From the NCBI GenBank assembly GCA_021199495.1, contig JAJQHY010000043.1, positions 1 through 64,000 on the forward strand: DNA of 64,000 nucleotides, in the 5' to 3' direction. This stretch comes from Lachnospiraceae bacterium. Its GTDB lineage: Bacteria > Bacillota > Clostridia > Lachnospirales > Lachnospiraceae. The position numbers and the translations under genes are program-made. Positions 1 to 7,542 of this stretch are shown one piece after another (within the stretch, counting starts at the first letter, position 1; the number at the start of each line of letters is the position of its first letter). The notes under the pieces were generated by a model. That model was not told the origin of the DNA. It saw only the letters and a list, made by a program, of their open reading frames with translations, and made no database searches.

Positions 1-134
1 AATAATATGCCGTCAGAGTGCAGTAGGCGGGAACATTAATTCGGCGCGGGACAATAATGATATATCAGAAAATGGAAATTTTAGCTACTATTTTTTAAAT
101 GTGGTTACGGACAACTGAAAGGAGGCTTACAGAC

Positions 135-503
135 TTGAAACTGAAATTTAAATTATTTTTGATGGGGTTATTTTGCTGTATGATAATGGCATTAAATTTT
201 ACATCGGTTTGCGCACAATCAAAAGATATTATTACAGGTAGTGTTGTTATTGCTGAAAATATCTACGATGGAGAATTTGATGTCCAAGAGCAAGAGAAGG
301 CAACAAGTGTTACTGTTTCATTAACAAGTGCGTATGTGACTCGCAAAGTCACATATAGCAAAAGAATTACGCCTCCTACTGAAATGTCATGGACCGAAAC
401 ACTCAATGGATATACTTATTCTGGAGTATTGAAATTGCGCAGTTATTATTATGAAGGTGACGAGACAGTAGCTACTTATGTAGGATCACTCGAAAAGCAG
501 TAA
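135..503 (+). CDS. small secreted protein of unknown function
   Basis: I do not recognise this 122-aa protein. The start chosen is TTG at 135, because AAAGGAGG (118-125) sits at ideal distance in front of it; an in-frame ATG at 99 has no such site. From the TTG the protein opens with a lysine-rich n-region, a long hydrophobic core and a likely signal peptidase site after VCA at about residue 28, so it is probably exported. The mature part is rich in Thr, Ser, Tyr and acidic residues and reads like a beta-rich extracellular domain. There is no lipobox and no known motif. A terminator follows 20 bp downstream, so it ends a transcription unit; its upstream context is outside the window. Confidence 0.6.
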   Translation: MKLKFKLFLMGLFCCMIMALNFTSVCAQSKDIITGSVVIAENIYDGEFDVQEQEKATSVTVSLTSAYVTRKVTYSKRITPPTEMSWTETLNGYTYSGVLKLRSYYYEGDETVATYVGSLEKQ

Positions 504-523
504 AATGAAATATAAATAGTATA

Positions 524-560
524 AACAATGCCATGCTGAAAAAGCTTGGCATTGTTTTTT
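524..560 (+). terminator. intrinsic terminator after the small secreted protein gene
   Basis: A 10-bp perfect stem (AACAATGCCA at 524-533 pairing with TGGCATTGTT at 547-556) is followed by a T-run. It lies 20 bp after the stop at 503. Confidence 0.85.
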
Positions 561-902
561 GTATAGGATTGTGATTGTGACGAGGTGCAACAATGCAATA
601 ATATGTAGAGCTGATAAGCTGAAAGTATTGGGAATGTTCAATATGTAGTTTACTGAAATTAACCGGAATTAACAATAATTAACCGAGATACCGGTTGATT
701 AACTTACAAAAATATGGTATTGAGTAAATATCAGACATGTTTGAAAAAAATCTTAGGAGGGTAAAAAACATGGATACTGTTATGGGGATTATGTGCAGGA
801 GTTTACATTTTGATAATCTATAATGCATAAATAATATGGACCGTAAGATAGCGTAATGCATGTTGCGGCCCTGATTCATGTGCTGTGGAATGAGGAGAAG
901 AC
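561..902. other. intergenic region with repeated ATTAACCG motifs and a weak promoter
   Basis: No substantial gene is visible. Around 660-705 the motif ATTAACCG occurs twice and is followed by the inverted form CGGTTGATTAA, which looks like operator-type repeats. A possible promoter is TTGATT (695-700), 17 bp, TATTGA (718-723). At 755-761 there is a strong AGGAGGG ribosome binding site in front of an ATG at 770 that opens only a 17-codon frame. Confidence 0.4.
770..830 (+). pseudogene. possible broken small membrane-peptide gene
   Basis: An AGGAGGG ribosome binding site (755-761) precedes ATG 770. That frame ends after 17 codons at 821-823. The +1 frame over the same bases encodes a 19-residue, strongly hydrophobic stretch (771-827, reading WILLWGLCAG...) ending in TAA 828-830, but it has no start codon. 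The simplest reading is a tiny single-span membrane protein gene that lost one base near its start. It could equally be chance. Nothing indicates a function. Confidence 0.25.
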
Positions 903-3128
903 ATGTTGATTAAAAAATTTGCAGGTTATCTGATGGCGGTCATCTTATCATTAGCCATGGTGTCCTGCGGAACAAGTTCAGGCAGCAATAAAGGAATTGA
1001 GACTGTTGAAATAGTGGAAACAGATGAAACAGCCTCTAATACCTGGAGCGACAGTCACGCCCTTCAGAATGCATGCTATGAGATTGCGACAGTCCATGGC
1101 GGAATTCTGTATGGCTGCTATACGAGTGATATCGGGGTGGTCGTTTCATCCAGAGAGATTTCAGGAACTGAGGCACTTGAGGAGATTACTATAGAAGGTG
1201 CTGAAAGTGTTCAGGCCATACAGGTCAATGAAGAAGGAGAAATATTTGTCGTCGGTCTTGTAGAGAATAAACAGTCCCTATGGAAGATTCTGACGGATGG
1301 CACAGTAGAGCGGGTAGAGGGTTTTCAGTTGGAGGATCTGGCTTCTGCCTCCTATGCCTATGCCAAAGATCTCTATTTTGACGAGGACGGGAATCTGTAT
1401 CTGTGGTATGAGCTGGCGCTTCCCGCCAGTGAATTTTACGGGGATGTCGAGACCGGCACCTGGGTAGAAGTTGACAGAATTTATGTCATGGACAGCCAGT
1501 TGCAGAAATCCTTTTATATAGATGTTCCGAATGCAAGGGGAACACGGCTGTATGGATTTTGCTTTGATGAGAATAATACCCCGGTAATTCTGGCCAGCGA
1601 TGACAATGGACTTTATGCACAGGCGCTTCTTTCCGGGCAAATAGAGGAAGGCACAAAGACCAGAATAAACGCGGATGACCTGACAGAGGCGGAAAATGCG
1701 GTGGCTGTGGAGGGAGGGATCCTGTTCCTTAGCGGAAATGATCTTTACAGATATACGCTGTATGAAGACAGCGCGGAATATTTATTGAATTTGTCCAGAT
1801 TTGGCATTGCTTCCGCAGATGTGATTTACATGGGGCTGAATGGAGCAAACGTAGAATTTGTGAATAATTACGCAGGAAGCAGCGCTTCGGAATATACTGT
1901 ATTGAAGCTGTCCGGGGACGGTAAAATTCAGCTGACGCTCGGAGTTGTTGGCGTAATGTCACAGAAACTGGAAAATATAGTCACGGCGTTTAATCGCTCC
2001 AGCGAGGATGTCCAGATTATCCTTGTGGATTATTGCGAAGAGGATGATTTTGAGACGGCACGCGATAACTTATATCTCGAATTCATCATGGGAGAAGCGC
2101 CGGATATTATTGTGGAAGCGGATCACCTTGATTACGGAATTTTTGCCAGTATGGGTCTTCTGGCGGATTTGTATGAGTTTATGGAAACAGATGAAGAGGT
2201 AAACCAGGATCAGATACTCTCCAATGTGCTTCAGATTCTGGAGACGGACGGGCACCTGTATGAGCTGACCGATACATTCTCGGTCTATTCCATGTGGGGA
2301 AGCTCATCGGTTGTACAGGGGAAAAGCGGAGTGACCTTGACAGAACTGATGGAATTGCTGGAGGATAATGGAAAGGACATTAACGCGATACTTGGGTTTG
2401 CCGGAAGGGATGATATCATACTTCGACTTTGTACTTTATGTATGGATGAATTTATTGACTGGAACACCAGCACCTGTGATTTTGAAAACGAAACCTTTGA
2501 GGGAATTCTGCGTTTTGCCAATGAATTTGAGGGTCTTCCGCAGGAAAGCGGAGGCGTTTTGGAACTCGTCGCTTCCGGGAATGCGCTTCTTTCCTTTGGT
2601 GAGATCAGTAGTGTCGCTACTTATCAGATACAGAACCAGATTTATGGAAATGATATTGAATTTATAGGCTTCCCTACCGCAGATGGAACGGGAACAGCAA
2701 TCCTGACAGATACGTCACTGGCTATCAATGCAAATTCAGAGTATCCTGAGGGAGCCTGGGAGTTTGTCAGATATTATGTCCTGAATGGAAGCGAATATGG
2801 CGGCTGTTTCCCAATAGTAAAAAGCAAACTCGATGAGGCAATGGAAGACGCGATGTCAATTACTTACAGTAATGATAATGAGAATAATACGCAGTGGCCG
2901 ATGATAAAGGCGTCCCAATATGGCATAGAAATCTATCAGGGAGAACAGTCAGACGTGGACGCTGTTATGGAATTAATTGCACTGGCGGATTCCAGATATT
3001 ATTATAATCCAACGATTATGAATATCATCAACGAGGAAGCGGCGTACTATTTTGCGGGGCAGAAAAGCTTTGAGGAGGTAGCGGCGATCATTCAGAACCG
3101 AGTGCAGTTATATCTGGCGGAGGATTGA
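903..3128 (+). CDS. large extracellular solute-binding lipoprotein (ABC transporter type)
   Basis: This 741-aa protein has a type II signal peptide with Cys22 (MVSC) as the lipid attachment site, so it should be anchored outside the membrane. Residues about 45-340 are a beta-rich region with repeated strands resembling a propeller, where each blade reports a value ('GGILYGCYTS', 'GGILFLSGND'). The C-terminal half from about residue 350 ('LTLGVVG...KLENIVTAFNRSS', 'GEAPDIIVEADHLDYGIF...LADLYEFM', 'YPEGAWEFVRYYV') matches the family 1 sugar-type extracellular solute-binding fold. Standard members are about 430 aa, so the propeller half is an added N-terminal domain. No permease or ATPase genes adjoin it, so it is an orphan binding or sensing protein here. 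The ribosome binding site is GAGGAG at 892-897. Confidence 0.75.
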   Translation: MLIKKFAGYLMAVILSLAMVSCGTSSGSNKGIETVEIVETDETASNTWSDSHALQNACYEIATVHGGILYGCYTSDIGVVVSSREISGTEALEEITIEGAESVQAIQVNEEGEIFVVGLVENKQSLWKILTDGTVERVEGFQLEDLASASYAYAKDLYFDEDGNLYLWYELALPASEFYGDVETGTWVEVDRIYVMDSQLQKSFYIDVPNARGTRLYGFCFDENNTPVILASDDNGLYAQALLSGQIEEGTKTRINADDLTEAENAVAVEGGILFLSGNDLYRYTLYEDSAEYLLNLSRFGIASADVIYMGLNGANVEFVNNYAGSSASEYTVLKLSGDGKIQLTLGVVGVMSQKLENIVTAFNRSSEDVQIILVDYCEEDDFETARDNLYLEFIMGEAPDIIVEADHLDYGIFASMGLLADLYEFMETDEEVNQDQILSNVLQILETDGHLYELTDTFSVYSMWGSSSVVQGKSGVTLTELMELLEDNGKDINAILGFAGRDDIILRLCTLCMDEFIDWNTSTCDFENETFEGILRFANEFEGLPQESGGVLELVASGNALLSFGEISSVATYQIQNQIYGNDIEFIGFPTADGTGTAILTDTSLAINANSEYPEGAWEFVRYYVLNGSEYGGCFPIVKSKLDEAMEDAMSITYSNDNENNTQWPMIKASQYGIEIYQGEQSDVDAVMELIALADSRYYYNPTIMNIINEEAAYYFAGQKSFEEVAAIIQNRVQLYLAED

Positions 3129-3150
3129 GTTTTCGACTAAAAAAGCTAAG

Positions 3151-3179
3151 GCACTCATGAGAGCGTGCATGAGTGTTTT
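3151..3179 (+). terminator. intrinsic terminator after the solute-binding lipoprotein gene
   Basis: CACTCATG (3152-3159) pairs with CATGAGTG (3168-3175), followed by TTTT. It lies 23 bp past the stop at 3128. Confidence 0.7.
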
Positions 3180-3211
3180 GGCAGTAAGATACATGGCAGA
3201 TAAGGTGTAAA

Positions 3212-4018
3212 ATGGGGAAGCAAAGGAAAAAGCGAAAGAGGAGACGGATCCATCCACTGTTCTACATAACGGTCATTCTGTTGTTTTTTAATCTGATTTT
3301 GCTGGGGGAAGTACTCGGATTGAGGAGGTCACTTACCGAGGAAGTCCTGGGAGAAACAACCACGAGCGCGTGGGCCATTAAAACTGCCGCCATGCAGAAG
3401 CCTGAGGAAGAGCTGGCGGCACAGGCCAGGGAGATCTATGAGGCAAACGAGGACTTGCTGGTGCTGGTCAATAAGGAGCATAAGATACCGGACGATTATC
3501 AGGTGAAGCTGAAGCTCTTAAATAATGGGCGCTTTTATGTGGCGAAGGTACTGCACAGCGATCTGGTGCAGATGCTGGATGACGCGGACGAGCAGGGATA
3601 TTCCTATTATCTGGTGAGCGGCTATCGCGACAGCGAATACCAGCAGGGCCTGGTGGACAATGACGTGGAAATGTACATGGAGGATTACGGTATGTCTTAT
3701 GAGGAGGCGCTTGCCAAAACCTATGAGCAGGTGATGCCGGCCGGCTACAGCGAACACGAAACAGGCCTGGCCCTGGACATCACCGCCGCCAACCATGTGG
3801 TCCTTGACGAATCTCAGGCCAGTGAGCCTGCCGTTATCTGGATGCAGGAGAATTGCTGGAAATACGGCTTCATCCTGCGGTATCCCGAGGACAAGGAGGA
3901 CATCACGGAAATCAGCTACGAGCCCTGGCATTTCCGCTATGTAGGATATGAAGCGGCTCAGTTCATGTATGAGCATGACCTGACGCTGGAGGAGTTTTAC
4001 GAATATCTGGAAGATTGA
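3212..4018 (+). CDS. D-alanyl-D-alanine carboxypeptidase, VanY type (M15B)
   Basis: The 268-aa protein has a basic N-terminus and one membrane segment (residues about 14-32), then an extracellular peptidase domain. The M15B zinc signature is visible: 'SGYRDSEYQQ', 'SEHETGLALDI' (His and Asp zinc ligands) and 'EPWHFRYVG' (catalytic Glu and third ligand His). The family removes the terminal D-Ala from peptidoglycan stem peptides. It stands alone between a terminator and the mobile element, with no vancomycin-resistance genes nearby, so a housekeeping wall-trimming role is more likely than resistance. The adjacent mobile element begins somewhere in the following 190 bp. Confidence 0.88.
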   Translation: MGKQRKKRKRRRIHPLFYITVILLFFNLILLGEVLGLRRSLTEEVLGETTTSAWAIKTAAMQKPEEELAAQAREIYEANEDLLVLVNKEHKIPDDYQVKLKLLNNGRFYVAKVLHSDLVQMLDDADEQGYSYYLVSGYRDSEYQQGLVDNDVEMYMEDYGMSYEEALAKTYEQVMPAGYSEHETGLALDITAANHVVLDESQASEPAVIWMQENCWKYGFILRYPEDKEDITEISYEPWHFRYVGYEAAQFMYEHDLTLEEFYEYLED

Positions 4019-4205
4019 GTATATAAAACAGGTGGTTTTTGCGGTTTCAGGGAAGATTTGAATCTGCAGAACATTGCCAGGGGCAGTCGTTTCCGTTCAG
4101 GACAGCGGCTGCCTTTTGTCGTTACTTCCGCGGGCGGGCAACGAGCCAGGTAGCCGTGCAGGCACGGATATTTGGCGGCTGCCGCGAGGGTCAAATTTCC
4201 TGCTT
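4019..4205. other. left-side junction region of the integrative element (no gene)
   Basis: This stretch separates the VanY gene from the leftward sigma-factor gene and should hold the integrase-distal end of the element. I compared it by eye with the 180 bp downstream of the integrase and found no convincing direct repeat longer than about 6 bp. This fits Tn916-type elements, which leave short non-identical coupling sequences, but the exact end cannot be placed. Confidence 0.3.
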
Positions 4206-4871
4206 TTACAGAGGGAAATCTGACTGTGGAAATTCCAGCCACAGGTTGTCCAGAGCGATTTCCTCCGTCTGCCGGGCACGGCTTTCACTCAAATGAAAAT
4301 GGATGGCGGTACCAATCAGGGTATGTTCGATATCATCCGTAAAGCCATAGCGGTAGAGAAGATAGGACTGTTCTCTGGTGGTCAGCGCATCCAGTGCAGC
4401 GTATAACTCCTGAAGCTCTTCTTTTTTCAGGATGATTTGCTCCGGCATTTTTGCGTATGGGTCGGCGATTGCCTCAATCCGCCGCAGGCGTTCGTCTCCG
4501 TCCAGGATGTCGTCGAGGTACACGCGGCTGAACTGAATCCGGGCGTCCTTGTCAGTCAGCTGATGTTCAAATTGTCTGGATGTGTCCCGGATCAGGTCGG
4601 TCATAGAATTGCGGATGGCCGGTGCGGCGTAGGTCAGAAACTTGACGCCCTTCGAGCTGTCATAGAGAGGGATTGCCTTCAGCAGGCCGAGACTGCCCTC
4701 CTGCATCAAGTCGTCCACTTCTATATAAAGGTCGCTTTCCTCCAGGTTGTTGCTCTGATAGATCTGGACAGCGGTTTTTCGGATAAAGCCCTGATTCTGC
4801 ATAAGCAGGAGATCCCGTGCCGCGGTATTCCCCTTCTGCGCATGGCGGCAAAGCTGCTCATTGGTCTGCAT
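4206..4871 (-). CDS. sigma-70 family RNA polymerase sigma factor on the mobile element
   Basis: A 221-aa protein with sigma region 2 ('EVDDLMQEGSLGLLKAIPLYDSSKGVKFLTYAAPAIRNSMTD', quoted in parts: 'DDLMQEGSLGLLKA', 'GVKFLTYAAPAIRNS') and a C-terminal region 4-like helix-turn-helix ('LTTREQSYLLYRYG', 'SESRARQTEEIAL'). The ATG at 4869-4871 is preferred over one 11 codons upstream because AGGAGAAAG precedes it. It overlaps the end of the XRE gene by 14 bp, so the two are translationally coupled. Sigma-like regulators are usual in Tn916-type and related elements, where they drive element functions; the target here is unknown. Confidence 0.8.
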   Translation of the reverse strand: MQTNEQLCRHAQKGNTAARDLLLMQNQGFIRKTAVQIYQSNNLEESDLYIEVDDLMQEGSLGLLKAIPLYDSSKGVKFLTYAAPAIRNSMTDLIRDTSRQFEHQLTDKDARIQFSRVYLDDILDGDERLRRIEAIADPYAKMPEQIILKKEELQELYAALDALTTREQSYLLYRYGFTDDIEHTLIGTAIHFHLSESRARQTEEIALDNLWLEFPQSDFPL

Positions 4872-5691
4872 GGTCTTTCTCCTGAGGCGGTTGTAAGGTG
4901 GCATTCATCATATTGACCAGCGCCTGATTAAGCTGGTATAACGCGTCATTATCTACGCCGTCCATGCCGGATACGCTGCCGGTGATCGCGTCCGCAAGCT
5001 GCTGCGGCGAGATGGATGGATGCGACATGTCCTGCCCTTTGGTCAATTCTGAGAACATTTCCTTTGTGGCTTCTTCAGACAGCTGCTGCGCGGCGGAGAG
5101 GTCGCTGCCGATTTCCTTTTTGATCTCTTTCACCGCAGACATAAACTGTGTCTGTATGGTGGTGAGGTCTGTCTGATAGACGGGCACCTTCAAACGGCTG
5201 GCCGCTCTGAAAGCCTGGGTTGATGCGTCCGTTCCCGCTTCACTTCGCAAGAGGGCACTGGTATAGGAGATCATTTTATTCTGTGCGGCGAATCCGGCCG
5301 CAAGTGTATCGTCAAAATACTGGCCGATCATGTAGGTCAGCTCTGCAAAGCGGCGGTTTTCCAGCAGGCGGTTGACCACTTCGGTATTCACCTTGCCGGT
5401 ATAGAGGTTGCGCGCCGCCTGTACGGAAAGTCCCAGTTCGCTGATCTCGTAGTTTTTCCTGTCAGGGACATTTGTGACGCCCAGCAGAAAATCCGTAGAG
5501 ACCTGGAAACACCTGGCGATGCGGATGATGTTCTCATCACTGAGCTTATCTGTCTTTTCTGTCAGAAAACGGCTGAGTGTGCTGTCTGTGCAGCCGATCT
5601 TTGACGCAAGGTCTGTCTGTGTGACCTTGTGCTCTTTCATTAAATCCTGTATCCTTTCCCGGACTGTGCCTGGTAAATAAGTCGCTTCCAT
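4858..5691 (-). CDS. XRE-family helix-turn-helix regulator of the mobile element
   Basis: The 277-aa protein has an N-terminal XRE/Cro-type helix-turn-helix at residues about 10-68 ('KVTQTDLASKIGCTDSTLSR', then 'RIARCFQVSTDFLLGVT'). The remaining 200 residues are helical with no recognised domain, perhaps for dimerisation or sensing. It is the first gene of a leftward pair with the sigma factor and is divergent from the helicase-mob-xis-int block, the usual place for an element's master repressor. Its promoter (5727-5755) has a LexA-like box over the expected start site. The 15-bp direct repeats at 5793-5847 are plausible operators for it. Function as repressor or activator is inferred from position only. 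Confidence 0.8.
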   Translation of the reverse strand: MEATYLPGTVRERIQDLMKEHKVTQTDLASKIGCTDSTLSRFLTEKTDKLSDENIIRIARCFQVSTDFLLGVTNVPDRKNYEISELGLSVQAARNLYTGKVNTEVVNRLLENRRFAELTYMIGQYFDDTLAAGFAAQNKMISYTSALLRSEAGTDASTQAFRAASRLKVPVYQTDLTTIQTQFMSAVKEIKKEIGSDLSAAQQLSEEATKEMFSELTKGQDMSHPSISPQQLADAITGSVSGMDGVDNDALYQLNQALVNMMNATLQPPQEKDHADQ

Positions 5692-5712
5692 TCCACTCTG
5701 TAACCTCCATAT

Positions 5713-5755
5713 CGAACGTTTGTTCTATTATATACAATTCCAATATTAAAATCAA
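5713..5755 (-). promoter_or_regulatory. sigma-A promoter with overlapping LexA/SOS-like box for the XRE-sigma operon
   Basis: On the minus strand: -35 TTGATT (5750-5755), 17-bp spacer, -10 TATAAT (5727-5732). Immediately after the -10 comes AGAACAAACGTTCG (5713-5726), 13 of 14 matches to the Gram-positive LexA consensus CGAACRNRYGTTCG. The box covers the expected transcription start. This predicts that DNA damage derepresses the element's regulatory operon. Confidence 0.7.
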
Positions 5756-5792
5756 CTGAAAAAGAGCATGAAATGCCCTGATGGTATCAAAG

Positions 5793-5847
5793 ATTTTGCA
5801 TTTTTGCAAAAAGAGCGGCGGAGTTCCTTACAATTTTGCATTTTTGC
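5793..5847. repeat. two phased 15-bp direct repeats (operator or iteron candidate)
   Basis: ATTTTGCATTTTTGC occurs exactly twice, at 5793-5807 and 5833-5847, 40 bp start to start (close to four helical turns). Each copy contains TTGCATTTTTGC. They lie between the divergent XRE and helicase genes. They may bind the XRE protein cooperatively, or serve as origin iterons for the helicase. Confidence 0.6.
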
Positions 5848-5932
5848 CGGATTTTTCTTCTTATCGACTTTTTTAACGTATATTCAGGCGGACGGGGAAA
5901 ACCTGTTAAAAAATCGAAAGGAGGAAAGGAAA

Positions 5933-7306
5933 ATGGCAACAAATGGGAAACAGACTGATATGAATCTGCCACTGTGGTTTGACGGTAAGAGCATTAACGA
6001 GGCCCTGTTCTGCGAAGAGTTCCTGGAGACGCACAAGATCATCTTCGCAAACGGGGCCTTTTTTACGCCGGACGGCAGAGTAACGGATACCCTGCCGTTA
6101 CGAGGGGAGATTTATGAGGAGCTTCGGTGCTGTGCGGTCAACAATATTCCAAGGAAAATCAGCAACATTCTGGAGGTAATGAAGCTGGCAGCGCAGGTGG
6201 AGGACTTCCCACCTGAGGCGGACCGTATTCATGTATCGAACGGGACGCTGAAGCTGGACGGCACGTTTACGGAGGGAAGACCGGATATCGTCAGGAGCAG
6301 GCTCCCGGTGGAGTATCATCCGGATACAGCTAAGCCCAGCCTCTGGCTGCAGTTTCTGTCCGGTCTGCTTTATGAGGAGGATATCCCTACCTTGCAGGAG
6401 TTCATTGGCTATTGTCTGATCCCCAGCAATAAGGGCCAGCGGATGATGGTGATCAAAGGAAACGGCGGCGAGGGCAAGTCGCAGATTGGAGCAGTCCTGA
6501 CGGAGCTGTTCGGGAGCAACATGAAGGACGGGAGTATCGGGAAAATTTCCGAAAACCGTTTTGCGCGTGCTGACCTGGAGCACATCCTGCTTTGTGTGGA
6601 TGATGATATGCGGATGGAGGCTCTGCGTCAGACCAACTATGTCAAATCGATTGTGACCGCGCAGGGCAAGATGGACCTGGAACGGAAGGGGAAACAGAGC
6701 TACCAGGGCTATATGTTTGCAAGGCTGCTGGCGTTCAGCAATGGTGATTTGCAGGCATTGTATGACCGGAGCGACGGGTTTTACCGCAGGCAGCTGGTAT
6801 TGACGACAAGAGAGCGGCCTGCCGGTCGGACAGATGACCCGGATCTTGCTGAAAAAATGAAGGCGGAGGCGGAGGGTATCTTCCTGTGGGCGTTCGAGGG
6901 CTTGCAGCGGTTAATCTCTCATAACTATAAGTTTACAGAGAGTCAGCGCACAAGGGACAACCGGGAAGCTGTCAAACGGGATAACAACAACATTTTCGAC
7001 TTCCTGGAATCGGAGGGATATATCCGTTTGAAAGAAGGTGTGTCTATCAGTTCCAAGGAGCTGTATGAGGTTTACCGGATGTGGTGTGAGGAAAATTCAC
7101 TGACGCCGCTGAAATCGCGCAGCTTCAGCGACGGCATGATGGCCAGCCTGGGTAGGTACAGGCTGGAGCACTGCAATAAGATTACGAATGCTGCCGGCCG
7201 CCGGGTATGGGGATTTGTAGGGATAGAGGCAGTCGCCAGGCCGGATATGAACGGGTTCAGGAGCGTTTCGTCGTGTACGTACGTACCGGAGGAGTGGAGG
7301 GATTAG
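5933..7306 (+). CDS. D5-like / phage-plasmid primase-helicase family ATPase
   Basis: The 457-aa protein starts at ATG 5933 behind AAGGAGGAAAGG; an upstream extension of the frame is ignored. It carries a superfamily 3-type helicase core: Walker A GNGGEGKS at about residues 176-183 and Walker B 'HILLCVDDD' at about 215-223, with D5 N-like sequence before it ('LWLQFLSGLLYEEDIPTLQEFIGYCL'). The C-terminus resembles a winged helix ('ISSKELYEVYRMWCEENSLTPL...RSFSDGM'). No archaeo-eukaryotic primase active site is evident, so it is probably a helicase. Such genes support autonomous replication of excised elements. It begins the rightward block that continues with oriT, relaxase, excisionase and integrase. 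Confidence 0.8.
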   Translation: MATNGKQTDMNLPLWFDGKSINEALFCEEFLETHKIIFANGAFFTPDGRVTDTLPLRGEIYEELRCCAVNNIPRKISNILEVMKLAAQVEDFPPEADRIHVSNGTLKLDGTFTEGRPDIVRSRLPVEYHPDTAKPSLWLQFLSGLLYEEDIPTLQEFIGYCLIPSNKGQRMMVIKGNGGEGKSQIGAVLTELFGSNMKDGSIGKISENRFARADLEHILLCVDDDMRMEALRQTNYVKSIVTAQGKMDLERKGKQSYQGYMFARLLAFSNGDLQALYDRSDGFYRRQLVLTTRERPAGRTDDPDLAEKMKAEAEGIFLWAFEGLQRLISHNYKFTESQRTRDNREAVKRDNNNIFDFLESEGYIRLKEGVSISSKELYEVYRMWCEENSLTPLKSRSFSDGMMASLGRYRLEHCNKITNAAGRRVWGFVGIEAVARPDMNGFRSVSSCTYVPEEWRD

Positions 7307-7340
7307 TCGGCCTTCATTTCCTCCGGTGTACGTATGTACG
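7275..7340. repeat. long inverted repeat at the end of the helicase gene
   Basis: The left arm at 7275-7293 (GTACGTACGTACCGGAGGA) and the right arm at 7319-7340 (TCCTCCGGTG then TACGTATGTACG) pair over about 18 bp, with one mismatch and a 2-nt bulge. It spans the last codons and stop of the helicase gene. There is no T-run, so it is probably a transcript-stabilising or oriT-accessory structure rather than a terminator. Confidence 0.55.
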
Positions 7341-7456
7341 CAGCTTTTCCACCAATGCCACGTATATGTACCATGCTGTGGCGTTCGGTGGATCGGATGG
7401 CGGGGCGTTAAGGTTTTACCCTCGGAGAGCCCACGGCACTTTGCAGCCCGCAGGGA

Positions 7457-7497
7457 TGAAAGTGTCATAGTGGGTTATTACACTTCCAGAGGAAGTG
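7457..7497 (+). other. oriT of MobV type (relaxase nick region)
   Basis: AAGTGT (7460-7465) and ACACTT (7480-7485) flank CATAGTGGGTTATT, closely resembling the pMV158-type oriT, where MobM nicks TAGTGTG/TTAT. By analogy the nick would fall between G7474 and T7475. A second hairpin, CACTTCC (7481-7487) with GGAAGTG (7491-7497), follows at once. The site lies about 46 bp upstream of the relaxase start, the normal arrangement for MobV systems. Confidence 0.8.
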
Positions 7498-7542
7498 CCC
7501 AACGAAGCCCGGCCCGGGAAAAAGAAGAAGGGAATGGTGTAT

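Noticed and set aside
3518-3976. Minus-strand 152-codon frame within the VanY gene
   Set aside because: It is fully antisense to a gene with clear M15B motifs and has no ribosome binding site.
7207-7470. 87-codon plus-strand frame covering the helicase end and oriT
   Set aside because: It overlaps the helicase C-terminus and runs through the inverted repeat and oriT, with no ribosome binding site. The region is better explained as oriT DNA.
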